Assembly: GCF_000759795.1 (NCBI RefSeq)
Contig: NZ_BBMZ01000002.1
Location: 372,001-436,000 of the forward strand
Origin: Pseudescherichia vulneris NBRC 102420
Lineage (GTDB): Bacteria; Pseudomonadota; Gammaproteobacteria; Enterobacterales; Enterobacteriaceae
Reading direction: 5' to 3'
DNA length: 64,000 nt
Of the stretch, positions 49,428-57,817 are shown in pieces. A model generated the notes under the pieces. It was not told where the DNA came from. It ran no database searches and was given only the letters and a program-made list of their open reading frames with translations. The position numbers and the translations under genes were made by a program. Within the stretch, counting starts at the first letter, position 1, and every line of letters begins with the position of its first letter.

Positions 49428-49856
49428 ATGTCTTTAGAAAAAGTAGTTTACACCGCAAAAGCCAAAGCAACCGGTGGCCGTGACGGCCGTGCGACCTCCT
49501 CTGACGGCGTACTGGACGTGCAGCTGGGCGTACCGAAAGAGATGGGCGGCATGGGCGGCAACGTCACTAACCCAGAGCAGCTGTTTGCTGCGGGCTACTC
49601 CGCCTGCTTCCTCGGCGCGATGAAATTTGTTGCTGGCCGCGACAAAATCGCCATGCCCAAAGAGGCCTTTGTTGAAGGCGAAGTCGGCATCGGGCCGCTG
49701 CCAACCGGTTTTGGCATCGAAGCGAAGCTGAATATTCACCTGCCGGGTATGGATGCGGCCGAAGCGCAGAAGCTGGTCGACGCAGCGCATATCGTCTGCC
49801 CTTACTCTAACGCCACCCGCAACAACATCGATGTCACGCTGAACATTATCGCCTAA
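49428..49856 (+). CDS. ohr: Organic hydroperoxide resistance protein Ohr
   Basis: A 142-residue OsmC/Ohr-family thiol peroxidase that reduces alkyl hydroperoxides to alcohols. Catalytic cysteines are C60 ([11 protein letters not shown]) and C124 ([13 protein letters not shown]), with E50 nearby. A good AAGGAA precedes the ATG. It is the target of the adjacent OhrR. E. coli has the OsmC type elsewhere but no ohr at this site. Confidence 0.95.
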   Translation: MSLEKVVYTAKAKATGGRDGRATSSDGVLDVQLGVPKEMGGMGGNVTNPEQLFAAGYSACFLGAMKFVAGRDKIAMPKEAFVEGEVGIGPLPTGFGIEAKLNIHLPGMDAAEAQKLVDAAHIVCPYSNATRNNIDVTLNIIA

Positions 49857-49867
49857 TACGTTCGCGA

Positions 49868-49895
49868 GGCCGGGCGGCGCGACGCTTGCCTGGCC
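49868..49895. repeat. REP-like unit after ohr
   Basis: GGCCGGGCGGCGCGACGC ... TTGCCTGGCC, a degenerate palindromic unit between ohr and dnaT. Confidence 0.55.
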
Positions 49896-49940
49896 TATAA
49901 AAGCGCCCCCTCTCTGTGCTACTATGAGCACATATCACCC

Positions 49941-49963
49941 GCGGATCTTTCCGCTCTGTTTTT
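49941..49963 (+). terminator. Small hairpin with T-run before dnaT
   Basis: GCGGA-TCTT-TCCGC is followed by TCTGTTTTT. The short stem is 17 bp before the dnaT ATG, so it may end ohr transcription or lie in the dnaT leader. Confidence 0.5.
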
Positions 49964-49979
49964 AGCTTGAGATAGCGCT

Positions 49980-50519
49980 ATGTCTTCCAGAATCCTCTCC
50001 ACCAATGTCATCGGTATCGACGCGTTTATGCACGATCACGCCCGCGTCCTGAGCCAGTCCCGTGACGGGACGGTGGCTGTTTTTGCTGATAACGCCCCGG
50101 CGTTTTATGCCCTGACGCCCGCGCGTCTGGCGCAGCTGCTGGAACTGGAAGCCCGATTGCAGCGCCCGGCCAGCGATATCGCGCTCGATCAGCAGTTTTT
50201 TAGCGAGCCGACCGACGCGCCCCCCAGCGTGCCGATGGGGAAATTCGCCATGTATGCAGGCTGGCAGCCGGATCCCGATTTTCAGCGCCTGGCCGCACTG
50301 TGGGGCATCGCCCTGAACCAGCCCGTGACCCACGAAGAGCTGGCCTCGTTTGTCACCTACTGGCAGGCCGAGGGTAAAGTTTTCCATCATATGCAGTGGC
50401 AGCAGAAGCTGGCCCGCAGCGTGCAGATTGGCCGCGGTAGCCTGACAGGCGCCGTTAAGCGCGATATCAACGCGGTTTCCGAGCCGGATAACCAGGTTCC
50501 CCCAGGTTTCAGAGGTTAA
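49980..50519 (+). CDS. dnaT: Primosomal protein DnaT
   Basis: A 179-residue primosome component (also called protein i), the same length as E. coli DnaT. It joins PriA-PriB at stalled forks to allow DnaB loading by DnaC. The conserved C-terminal DNA-binding half has [22 protein letters not shown]. It ends 2 bp before dnaC, forming a dnaTC unit. Confidence 0.96.
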   Translation: MSSRILSTNVIGIDAFMHDHARVLSQSRDGTVAVFADNAPAFYALTPARLAQLLELEARLQRPASDIALDQQFFSEPTDAPPSVPMGKFAMYAGWQPDPDFQRLAALWGIALNQPVTHEELASFVTYWQAEGKVFHHMQWQQKLARSVQIGRGSLTGAVKRDINAVSEPDNQVPPGFRG

Positions 50520-50521
50520 TC

Positions 50522-51259
50522 ATGAAAGACGTCGGCGAAATGATGAAGCGTTTGCAAAAGATGATGCCTGCCCACGTGAAGCCGGCGTTTACCACCGGTG
50601 AAGAGCTGCTGGCCTGGCAAAAAGAGCAGGGCGAGATCCGCTCGGCGGCGCTCGCCCGGGAAAATCGGGCGATGAAGATGCAGCGTACCTTCAACCGCTC
50701 CGGCATCCGTCCTCTGCATCAGAACTGCTCTTTTGATAACTATAAGGTTGAAAATGAGGGGCAGATGAACGCCCTGAGCAAGGCGCGCCAGTATGTCGAG
50801 GAGTTCGACGGCAACATTGCCAGCTTTGTCTTCTCCGGCAAGCCCGGCACCGGCAAAAACCATCTTGCGGCGGCGATCTGCAACGAGCTGCTGCTGCGCG
50901 GCAAGTCTGTACTGATCATTACCGTGGCCGACATCATGTCGGCCATGAAAGAGACCTTCAGCAGTCGGGAAACCAGCGAAGAGCAGCTGATCAACGATCT
51001 CAGCATGGTCGATCTGCTGGTGATCGACGAGATCGGCGTCCAGTCGGAGTCACGCTACGAGAAGGTGATCATCAACCAGATTGTCGATCGCCGCTCCTCC
51101 TCCAAGCGCCCGACCGGCATGCTGACCAACAACAACGTGGCGGACATGACCCGACTGCTTGGCGAACGGGTGATGGATCGCATGCGTCTTGGCAACAGCC
51201 TGTGGGTTAACTTTAACTGGGATAGCTACCGCAGCCGCGTTACCGGCAAAGAGTATTAA
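50522..51259 (+). CDS. dnaC: DnaB helicase loader DnaC
   Basis: A 245-residue AAA+ protein that loads DnaB at oriC and restarted forks. Walker A GKPGTGKN is at 106-113, Walker B LLVIDEIG near 162-169, and the N-terminal DnaB-binding region is 1-75. The length equals E. coli DnaC. It is coupled to dnaT (2-bp gap). Confidence 0.97.
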   Translation: MKDVGEMMKRLQKMMPAHVKPAFTTGEELLAWQKEQGEIRSAALARENRAMKMQRTFNRSGIRPLHQNCSFDNYKVENEGQMNALSKARQYVEEFDGNIASFVFSGKPGTGKNHLAAAICNELLLRGKSVLIITVADIMSAMKETFSSRETSEEQLINDLSMVDLLVIDEIGVQSESRYEKVIINQIVDRRSSSKRPTGMLTNNNVADMTRLLGERVMDRMRLGNSLWVNFNWDSYRSRVTGKEY

Positions 51260-51331
51260 GAGCTTTCCTGGCGCGGCCTGGCGGGTCTCCCGGTATATAC
51301 TGCCCAGGTCCATCCTAACGGGTTATGCCAC

Positions 51332-51832
51332 ATGAAATCAGCCAAACGTTTACTGTGCAGCGTCGCGATCGCCAGCGCCCTGCTCTCTTCCCTCTCCCAC
51401 GCCGCCACCTGGCAGGAGCAGCTGAACAGCGCAGCTAGCCAGCTGAGCCAGAATTCCGGGTCAACCACGTCGACGCAGCAGAGCGGGACCTCGCTCTCCG
51501 CCCTTGGCGGCCTGCTGAACAGCGGTAACCAGGCGCTGAGCGCTGACACCATGAATAACGCCGCGGGCATCATGGGATACTGCGCCAAAAACAAGCTGGC
51601 CTCGGTGACCAGCGCGGAGAATATCAAAAGCCAGGTGCTGGAGAAGCTGGGCCTGAGTGCGCCGGAGCAGAAGGAAGATACTAACTTCCTGGAGGGCCTG
51701 CAGGGGATGCTCAACACCAAAGACGGTGAGCAGCTGAATCTGAATAATATCGGCAGCACGCCGCTGGCAGAGAAGGTGAAAACCAAGGCCTGCGACCTGG
51801 TGCTGAAGCAAGGCATGAACTTCCTCTCCTGA
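51332..51832 (+). CDS. yjjA: YjjA, exported DUF2501 protein
   Basis: A 166-residue protein with a signal peptide (LCSVAIASALLSSLSHA|AT, about 24 residues) and a Ser/Gln/Asn-rich linker. The conserved DUF2501 part contains AAGIMGYCAKNKL and a later Cys (KTKACDLVL), which could form a periplasmic disulfide. The function is unknown. It follows dnaC as in E. coli. Confidence 0.92.
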   Translation: MKSAKRLLCSVAIASALLSSLSHAATWQEQLNSAASQLSQNSGSTTSTQQSGTSLSALGGLLNSGNQALSADTMNNAAGIMGYCAKNKLASVTSAENIKSQVLEKLGLSAPEQKEDTNFLEGLQGMLNTKDGEQLNLNNIGSTPLAEKVKTKACDLVLKQGMNFLS

Positions 51833-52034
51833 TTATCACGCCTTAACGCGTCTGCCCATCCTGCAAGGCAGGCGCGCCTCCCTTACGAAATGAGACATCG
51901 CTCATAAAACCCCTCTCTCTAAACCTTTTCTTAATAGAATGTAGTGAGTGTGACGCTAGAATTGCAGCTATGTGAATTCGCCATTAAAGTGTTTTTCCTG
52001 CAACATTTCGGCTGCTGCTATTGAGGATCGACCG

Positions 52035-54326
52035 TTGTCTGAATTTCTCTCTCTTGTGCTGTTTATTGCCTCGATAGCTATCTACTCTCTGAAGGCAGGC
52101 CGCAATACCTGGTGGTTTACCGCGATCCTTGCCGTACTGGGCTGCTTTGTGGTGCTCAATATCGCGCTCTACGCCAGCGACTACTTCACCGGCGACGGCA
52201 TTAACGACGCGGTGCTTTACACCATCACTAACAGCCTGACCGGTGCGGGCGTGAGCAAGTATATTCTGCCGGGCGCAGCACTGGTCATCGGCCTGCTGGC
52301 ACTCTTTTTTGCCCTCGGCTGGATCCTGCGCCGTCGCCGCCATCACCCGCTGCACGTTGGCTATAGCCTGCTGGCGCTGCTGCTGGCCCTGGGTTCGGTC
52401 GATGCCAGCCCGGCTTTTCGACAGATCACCGAGCTGGTCAAGTCCCAGTCCAGGGCGGGCGATCCCGACTTCGCGGTCTGGTATAAAGAGCCCGCGAAAA
52501 GCATTCCGCAGCCCGCCCTTAACCTGGTCTATATCTACGGCGAGAGCCTGGAGCGCACCTACTTTGATAGCGCGGCCTTTCCTGGCCTGACGCCAGAGCT
52601 GGGCGCACTGAAAGATGAGGGGCTGGATTTCACCCATACCGCGCAGCTGCCGGGCACCGACTACACCATTGCCGGGATGGTCGCCTCCCAGTGCGGCATT
52701 CCGCTGTTTGCGCCCTTCGAGGGTAACGCCTCGGCCTCAATGTCGAGCTTCTTCCCGCACAACCTCTGTCTCGGCGATATCCTGAAGAACTCCGGCTACG
52801 AGAACCACTTTGTGCAGGGAGCCAACCTGCGCTTTGCCGGGAAAGATGTATTTTTAAAATCCCACGGCTTTGACCACCTTATTGGGGCGGAAGAGCTGAA
52901 AGGCCGTGTTGCCGATCCAACCTACCGCAACGACTGGGGCTTCTACGATGACACCGTCCTGGACGAGGTGTGGCAGCAGTATCAGCAGCTCTCCCAGAGC
53001 GGGAAACGCTTCTCGCTGTTTGCCCTGACCGTTGATACCCATCACCCGGACGGCTTTGTCTCCCGCAGCTGCGAGCGGAAAAGCTACGCCATCGACGGCA
53101 AAGCAAACCAGTCCTTTAGCGCAGTGACCTGTAGCCAGCAGCATATCGCCGCGCTGATCAACAAGATCAAAGCCTCGCCGTGGTTTAAAGATACGGTGAT
53201 TGTGGTCTCCTCCGATCATCTGGCGATGAACAACACCGCGTGGAAGTACCTCAGCAAGCAGGATCGTAACAACCTCTTCTTTGTGCTGCGCGGCGACCAG
53301 CCTACCCAGGACGTTATCGGCCTGAAGCGTAACACCATGGATAACGGTGCCACGGTGCTGGATATTCTCGGCGGGGATAACTTCCTTGGGTTGGGACGCA
53401 GCAGCCTCTCGGGCCAGTCGCTCTCCCAGTCGTTCCTGAACATGAAAGAGAAGGTGCTGGCGTGGAAGCCGGATATCATCCGCCTGTGGAACTTCCCGAC
53501 AGAGATGAAGGAGTTCACCGTCGAGCGCGACAAGGAGATGATTGCGTTTTCCGGTAGCCGTTTCCGCCTGCCGCTGCTGATCCGCGTCTCGGACCAGCGC
53601 GTAGAGCCGCTGCCAGAGAGCGAGTACTCTGCGCCGCTGCGCTTCCAGCTCGCCGACTTCGCGCCACGGGATAACTTTGTCTGGGTCGATCGCTGCTACA
53701 AGATGGCGCAGATGTGGGCCCAGCAGTTGGCGCTCTCCACCGACTGGTGCGTCTCGCAGGGTCAGCTGGGCGGTCAGCAAAGGGTACAGCACGTCGACAG
53801 CGCCCAGTGGCAAGGCAAAACCGCGTTTAAGGATACGGTCATCGACACCGCCCGCTATCAGCGCAACGTGGATATGCTCAAGGTGGTAGATAATGACGTT
53901 CGCTATAAGGCAGACAGCTTTATCTTTAACGTGGCGGGCGCGCCGGAAGAGGTGAAGCAGTTTAGCGGCATCTCTCGCCCGGAGAGCTGGGGGCGCTGGT
54001 CCAACGCGCAGCTGGGTGAAGAGGTGAAGATTGAGTACAACGCGCCGCTGCCGGAAAATTTCGATCTGGTTATCACGGCTAAAGCCTATGGCCCGAACGC
54101 CAACAAACCAATCCCGGTGCGGATAGGTGATAGTGAGCAGACACTAACTTTAGGCAATGAGGTCTCTACCACCACGCTGCGGTTCCATAACCCGTCGCAT
54201 AGCAATACGCTGACGATTGTGCCGCCGGATCCGCAGTCTACCAACGAAGGGAATATTCTCGGCCACTCACCGCGCAGATTAGGAATTGGGATGGTGGAGA
54301 TTAAGGTGGTAAAAACCGAGGGCTAG
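52035..54326 (+). CDS. opgB: Phosphoglycerol transferase I OpgB (MdoB)
   Basis: A 763-residue inner-membrane enzyme, equal in length to E. coli OpgB. It adds phosphoglycerol from phosphatidylglycerol to osmoregulated periplasmic glucans. About four N-terminal helices (1-130) are followed by a periplasmic sulfatase-fold domain with [10 protein letters not shown] and SSDHLAMNN. The start is TTG at 52035 with GAGG 9 nt upstream. The longer ATG frame (from 51972) adds 21 unrelated residues, so I rejected it. Confidence 0.93.
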   Translation: MSEFLSLVLFIASIAIYSLKAGRNTWWFTAILAVLGCFVVLNIALYASDYFTGDGINDAVLYTITNSLTGAGVSKYILPGAALVIGLLALFFALGWILRRRRHHPLHVGYSLLALLLALGSVDASPAFRQITELVKSQSRAGDPDFAVWYKEPAKSIPQPALNLVYIYGESLERTYFDSAAFPGLTPELGALKDEGLDFTHTAQLPGTDYTIAGMVASQCGIPLFAPFEGNASASMSSFFPHNLCLGDILKNSGYENHFVQGANLRFAGKDVFLKSHGFDHLIGAEELKGRVADPTYRNDWGFYDDTVLDEVWQQYQQLSQSGKRFSLFALTVDTHHPDGFVSRSCERKSYAIDGKANQSFSAVTCSQQHIAALINKIKASPWFKDTVIVVSSDHLAMNNTAWKYLSKQDRNNLFFVLRGDQPTQDVIGLKRNTMDNGATVLDILGGDNFLGLGRSSLSGQSLSQSFLNMKEKVLAWKPDIIRLWNFPTEMKEFTVERDKEMIAFSGSRFRLPLLIRVSDQRVEPLPESEYSAPLRFQLADFAPRDNFVWVDRCYKMAQMWAQQLALSTDWCVSQGQLGGQQRVQHVDSAQWQGKTAFKDTVIDTARYQRNVDMLKVVDNDVRYKADSFIFNVAGAPEEVKQFSGISRPESWGRWSNAQLGEEVKIEYNAPLPENFDLVITAKAYGPNANKPIPVRIGDSEQTLTLGNEVSTTTLRFHNPSHSNTLTIVPPDPQSTNEGNILGHSPRRLGIGMVEIKVVKTEG

Positions 54327-54348
54327 CTGTTTTGTGTGAGCAGCATGA

Positions 54349-54378
54349 GTAGGCCGGGTAAGCGCAGCGCCACCCGGC
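54349..54378. repeat. REP unit between opgB and tsr
   Basis: GTAGGCCGGGTAAGCGC ... GCGCCACCCGGC, one unit between convergent opgB and tsr. Confidence 0.8.
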
Positions 54379-54389
54379 GTTATTACAAC

Positions 54390-56057
54390 TTAGAAGGTTT
54401 CCCAGTTATCGCCCGCGTCGGCAACGGCCGGTTTGCGGGTCGCCAGCGGCGCTGAGGCTTTGGCGATGATAGCCTGGTCACGGGCCTCTTTACGCTGATC
54501 CTGCATAATACGGAACACCGCTACGGCCTGGGTCAGACGGCTCGCCTGCTCTTCCAGCGCCGCCGCGGCTGCGGCAGATTCCTGTACCAGCGAGGCGTTC
54601 TGCTGGGTAACGCGATCCATCTCGGCAACCGCCAGGCCCACCTGGTCGATACCGCGGCTCTGCTCGTCGGACGCAGAGGCGATTTCGCCCATGATGTCTG
54701 TTACGCGGGTCACCGCATTGACGATCTCGTCCATGGTCTCACCGGCGCTCTCAACCAGGGTTGAACCCAGCTCGACGCGGCCTACGGAGTCTTCGATCAG
54801 GCTCTTAATTTCGCGAGCGGCCTGGGCGCTGCGCTGGGCCAGGTTACGTACTTCACCTGCCACCACCGCAAAACCACGGCCCTGCTCACCGGCACGTGCC
54901 GCTTCTACCGCCGCGTTCAGCGCCAGGATGTTGGTCTGGAAAGCGATGCCGTCGATCACGCTGATGATGTCAGCGATTTTCTGCGAGCTGCCAGCGATGT
55001 CACGCATAGTCTGTACCACGTTATCCACCACTTTGCCGCCCTTCTGCGCGGTCTCAGAGGCGCTAAGTGCCAGATGGCTCGCCTGACGGGCGTTTTCGGC
55101 GTTCTGCTTCACGGTCGCGGTCAGCTCTTCCATGCTGGCAGCGGTCTCTTCCAGAGAAGCAGCCTGCTGCTCGGTACGGGAGGAGAGATCGTTGTTGCCC
55201 ATCGCGATTTCGCTTGCGCCGCTGTAGATCTCGTTCGCACCGGTACGTACCGTACCCACGGTACGCATCAGCTCGCCCTGCATGTGACGCAGGCTTTCTG
55301 CCAGCTGGCCCATCTCGTTAGCACCGTGCACGTCGATCTTCTGCACCAGATCGCCGCCAGCGATATGGCGGATGCTCTCCACCAGACGGTTGAGCGGGGA
55401 GATCAGCACGTTTTTAATACCGAACCAGACGGCAACAATCACCGCCAGCACGGCCAGCAGCACGCCGATAATGATCCAGATCGCCAGGCTGTAGGAGTTG
55501 TTGTTGTCCTCGACGGCGAGGTCATAAAGATGGTCATTCTGCTTCAGGAACTCAACGTACTCTTTCTCGAATCCATCCTGGTAACCCTGGGTTGGCTGGT
55601 CAAAGAACTCGTTGATTTTGCCTGCGCCCAGCAGCTGGATAAGCTCAGCCAGCGCACCGTGATAGATATCATACTGGCGCTTGATCTCCTGGGTTACGGC
55701 ATCGTTCTGACGCGGATCGTGCGGCAGAGCCTGATACTCGTTCCAGCGCTGCTCCGCCTGTTTCAGGGAGGCGCTGGCAATCTGCATCAGCTCGGCAACG
55801 GTGGTGCCGCTGCCGATGTTGTTCTGATCCATCATGTAGCGGATCCCGGCACGGTTAAGCGTGTTACGGGTCTGCAGCAGGGCAACCCAGCTGCCGTTGA
55901 GCGTAGACTGCTGCTCACGGATGGTTTGCAGAACGGTGAAGTTATCTTTGTCGTGTTTCAGCGCGCTGAAGAACAGTCCGCCGGAGGTGATTTGTAACAG
56001 GCCAAATAGTGCAAGGACCAGAAGTAAACTGGTCACAATTTTGATACGGTTTAACAT
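54390..56057 (-). CDS. tsr: Methyl-accepting chemotaxis protein Tsr (serine receptor)
   Basis: A 555-residue transmembrane receptor. It has TM1 (about 7-30), a periplasmic four-helix domain with the serine-contact residues R64, N68, R69 and R73, TM2 (about 190-212), HAMP (215-268) and a long signalling hairpin. It ends in the CheR/CheB-binding pentapeptide NWETF. E. coli Tsr is 551 aa. A sigma-28 promoter is visible upstream, placing it in the flagellar class 3 regulon. Confidence 0.96.
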   Translation of the reverse strand: MLNRIKIVTSLLLVLALFGLLQITSGGLFFSALKHDKDNFTVLQTIREQQSTLNGSWVALLQTRNTLNRAGIRYMMDQNNIGSGTTVAELMQIASASLKQAEQRWNEYQALPHDPRQNDAVTQEIKRQYDIYHGALAELIQLLGAGKINEFFDQPTQGYQDGFEKEYVEFLKQNDHLYDLAVEDNNNSYSLAIWIIIGVLLAVLAVIVAVWFGIKNVLISPLNRLVESIRHIAGGDLVQKIDVHGANEMGQLAESLRHMQGELMRTVGTVRTGANEIYSGASEIAMGNNDLSSRTEQQAASLEETAASMEELTATVKQNAENARQASHLALSASETAQKGGKVVDNVVQTMRDIAGSSQKIADIISVIDGIAFQTNILALNAAVEAARAGEQGRGFAVVAGEVRNLAQRSAQAAREIKSLIEDSVGRVELGSTLVESAGETMDEIVNAVTRVTDIMGEIASASDEQSRGIDQVGLAVAEMDRVTQQNASLVQESAAAAAALEEQASRLTQAVAVFRIMQDQRKEARDQAIIAKASAPLATRKPAVADAGDNWETF

Positions 56058-56087
56058 GTTTTCTCATTCCTTTAGAGGGATAACAGT

Positions 56088-56114
56088 TTTTCGGCCTGGA
56101 ACAGGAAAACTTTA
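56088..56114 (-). promoter_or_regulatory. Sigma-28 (FliA) promoter of tsr
   Basis: On the minus strand TAAA (56111-56114) and GCCGAAAA (56088-56095) are separated by exactly 15 bp, close to the FliA consensus TAAA-N15-GCCGATAA (one mismatch). It lies about 31 bp before the tsr start. Confidence 0.85.
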
Positions 56115-56285
56115 CCGAATAGTTGTGTGGTGTAGTCGTTGAAACGTGATCCTGAAGATGGGGCTAGTCTACTAAAGGAGAGCCAGTAGCAACCAAGCCT
56201 CTGCACTTGCTGACATTTTTAGGAGTGCACTTTTTTCTCGCGATGTTTAGACTTGAACAATCAGCAAGCAATGGAGATTGATGGT

Positions 56286-57110
56286 ATGGAACCCATTCTT
56301 ATCTACTCTACACAGAAAAAATTTAACGATAGTAGTTCAGACGATATGAGGTATGGCGATTTGCCGGATTCGTTTCTGCAAAACCACTTAAATTTGCGTG
56401 ACGTATCCACAGTAGTCAATCCTTACACAATGGAGCTCATATCACCTTTCAACCATCCCCAGAATCGTTTTTACTTACCAACGCCCGGCAAAAAAATTAG
56501 TAAGCAAGAGTGTATAAGATTAATGTTCGATGATTTGAAGAAACTAGCGTTGCCTTTCTCTTTTTTAGGTCCTTACAATAGGATCATAAAAGAAATGTTT
56601 ACTCATATGCAGACAACGAACGGTCATAGCTTCAATAATGCAACTTTAAATGCAGCGCTTAACCACAATATCATTTCTGATGACTCATCCAATAGCTCTC
56701 TGAAAAGAATCAAACAAATTTTAGACAAGAATATTGATTGGCAAACAAGGAAGTTGCCAGCTGAAGTAATACCACAAATAACATTAAACATTAAAGGTGG
56801 TGTTCTCCCAAAATTTACAGGGTTTAAAGATAACTTTAATGGTCTAGGTTTAGCTGTGCATGATACATACAGTACTGAAATTTACATTAATGAGCTTAAC
56901 ATTAATAATAGTGAATATAGTGCATCAATAAGATATAAAATCCAGGATCATTTCGGCTTAGATCAGAATGATATAAAAAGCTGGAAATTCAATCAGTTTT
57001 ACTTTTTTAAAACATGGTTTGTATTACAAAGATCTAAGAGCTATGGATTTAAGCCATTCTTTACGAATATGGAAACAGTTGTGACAATCAAAGGGAAGAA
57101 AAATGCTTAA
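56286..57110 (+). CDS. DUF3289 family protein, putative effector or toxin
   Basis: A 274-residue protein I recognise as DUF3289 (YPO3983 family). Recognisable stretches are MRYGDLPDSFL, DVSTVVNPYTMELISPF, IDWQTRKLP, GLGLAVHDTYST, YKIQDHFGLDQNDI and WFVLQRSKSYGFKPF. No function is established. Such domains occur, as I recall, at the ends of PAAR or phage-tail-like proteins, which suggests an effector role; no such N-terminus exists here, as the frame is closed at 56220. I chose the ATG at 56286 because GGAG is 9 nt upstream; an ATG at 56271 and a TTG at 56253 are also in frame. The gene is strikingly AT-rich next to its neighbours, a sign of transfer. It overlaps the next gene by 8 bp. Confidence 0.8.
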   Translation: MEPILIYSTQKKFNDSSSDDMRYGDLPDSFLQNHLNLRDVSTVVNPYTMELISPFNHPQNRFYLPTPGKKISKQECIRLMFDDLKKLALPFSFLGPYNRIIKEMFTHMQTTNGHSFNNATLNAALNHNIISDDSSNSSLKRIKQILDKNIDWQTRKLPAEVIPQITLNIKGGVLPKFTGFKDNFNGLGLAVHDTYSTEIYINELNINNSEYSASIRYKIQDHFGLDQNDIKSWKFNQFYFFKTWFVLQRSKSYGFKPFFTNMETVVTIKGKKNA

Positions 57111-57549
57111 ATTTAAATACTTGCTTTTCATCCTCGCCTTATTGGTTATTACCATTAGCTGCTTAAATCTCCCGAGAAAAGGTGAAATCATGGCCGTCGA
57201 TCGTGAGTTGAACTTTGCTAACGTTGCGGTTAAGCATTTTCCCCTTACTGACAACGGGAAGGTAGATTGGTGGCGAGATCATAAACAGATCCTGAAGGAA
57301 AAATTCAGCATCCCTGTTCCGGCTAAAAACGGAGACTGGTATATCAGCGTTTGGAATTATGGCGACGGATTTAAGGCAAAACCAAATGGCGATATCAGAA
57401 TTTTTAACGCTGATACCCAGGATATGCTGTGCTTCAACAATGATGACGGTAAATGCATCGACAAAGATCTACTGATGCGCATCGAGGGCAACAGGGATGG
57501 TAGTGTAGATATACAAGTCGGTGATAAAACGATAGCTATTAAGTCATAA
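57103..57549 (+). CDS. DUF943-like membrane-anchored protein, putative immunity
   Basis: A 148-residue protein with one N-terminal membrane segment (YLLFILALLVITISC, about 6-20) and a soluble part beyond. The core VAVKHFPLTDNGKVDWW, then KEKFSIPVPAKNGDW and CIDKDLLMRI, matches DUF943 (enterobacterial, unknown function) as I remember it. The Cys after the segment is not in a good lipobox, so a simple anchor is likelier than a lipoprotein. The gene begins inside the end of the DUF3289 gene. The pairing and periplasmic topology suggest immunity to a periplasm-acting toxin; that is inference. Confidence 0.78.
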   Translation: MLKFKYLLFILALLVITISCLNLPRKGEIMAVDRELNFANVAVKHFPLTDNGKVDWWRDHKQILKEKFSIPVPAKNGDWYISVWNYGDGFKAKPNGDIRIFNADTQDMLCFNNDDGKCIDKDLLMRIEGNRDGSVDIQVGDKTIAIKS

Positions 57550-57555
57550 ATGCAT

Positions 57556-57580
57556 AAGGCCCCATGTAAACTGGGGTCTT
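57556..57580 (+). terminator. Hairpin after the DUF943 gene
   Basis: AAGGCCCCA and TGGGGTCTT form a 9-bp stem (one G-U) with a 7-nt loop, 7 bp after the stop codon. No long T-run follows, so termination may be partial. Confidence 0.5.
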
Positions 57581-57615
57581 ACTGAGCAAAGCCAAGGCTG
57601 GTTTGCGATTTAACC

Positions 57616-57631
57616 AGTGATCCACATCACA
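57616..57631. promoter_or_regulatory. CRP site upstream of btsT
   Basis: AGTGA-TCCACA-TCACA matches the CRP consensus TGTGA-N6-TCACA with one mismatch. It lies about 190 bp before btsT and 30 bp before the BtsR repeats, in line with cAMP-CRP control of btsT in E. coli. Confidence 0.7.
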
Positions 57632-57659
57632 CTCTTTTTCCCGTTCACGCCCCGTTAAA

Positions 57660-57709
57660 ACCGCTTATCGCTCTCCTGCGACCGCTTACCCCTCACATTC
57701 AACCGCTCG
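57660..57709 (+). promoter_or_regulatory. Three BtsR-type direct repeats before btsT
   Basis: ACCGCTTA at 57660, ACCGCTTA at 57681 and ACCGCTCG at 57702, each exactly 21 bp from the last (8-bp motif plus 13-bp spacer). This is the BtsR (YehT) motif ACC(G/A)CT(C/T)A as I remember it, where E. coli has two copies. BtsSR would induce btsT in response to pyruvate. Confidence 0.82.
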
Positions 57710-57817
57710 ACCACATATTGCCCGTTTTCTGCTCGCCGTTTGCCATGATCCTCAGGGAAAATTTATCAATTTAACGCCTCCTACTCCTGTAATCTTTTTC
57801 CTATAGCCAGGTCTGAT

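Noticed and set aside
51972-52034. ATG start giving opgB 21 extra residues
   Set aside because: The TTG at 52035 gives exactly the E. coli length (763 aa) and N-terminus with GAGG in front. The extra residues (including CFSCN) have no counterpart.
52854-53813. A 319-codon open frame antisense to opgB
   Set aside because: It lies wholly within opgB, has no recognisable domain and shows antisense composition.
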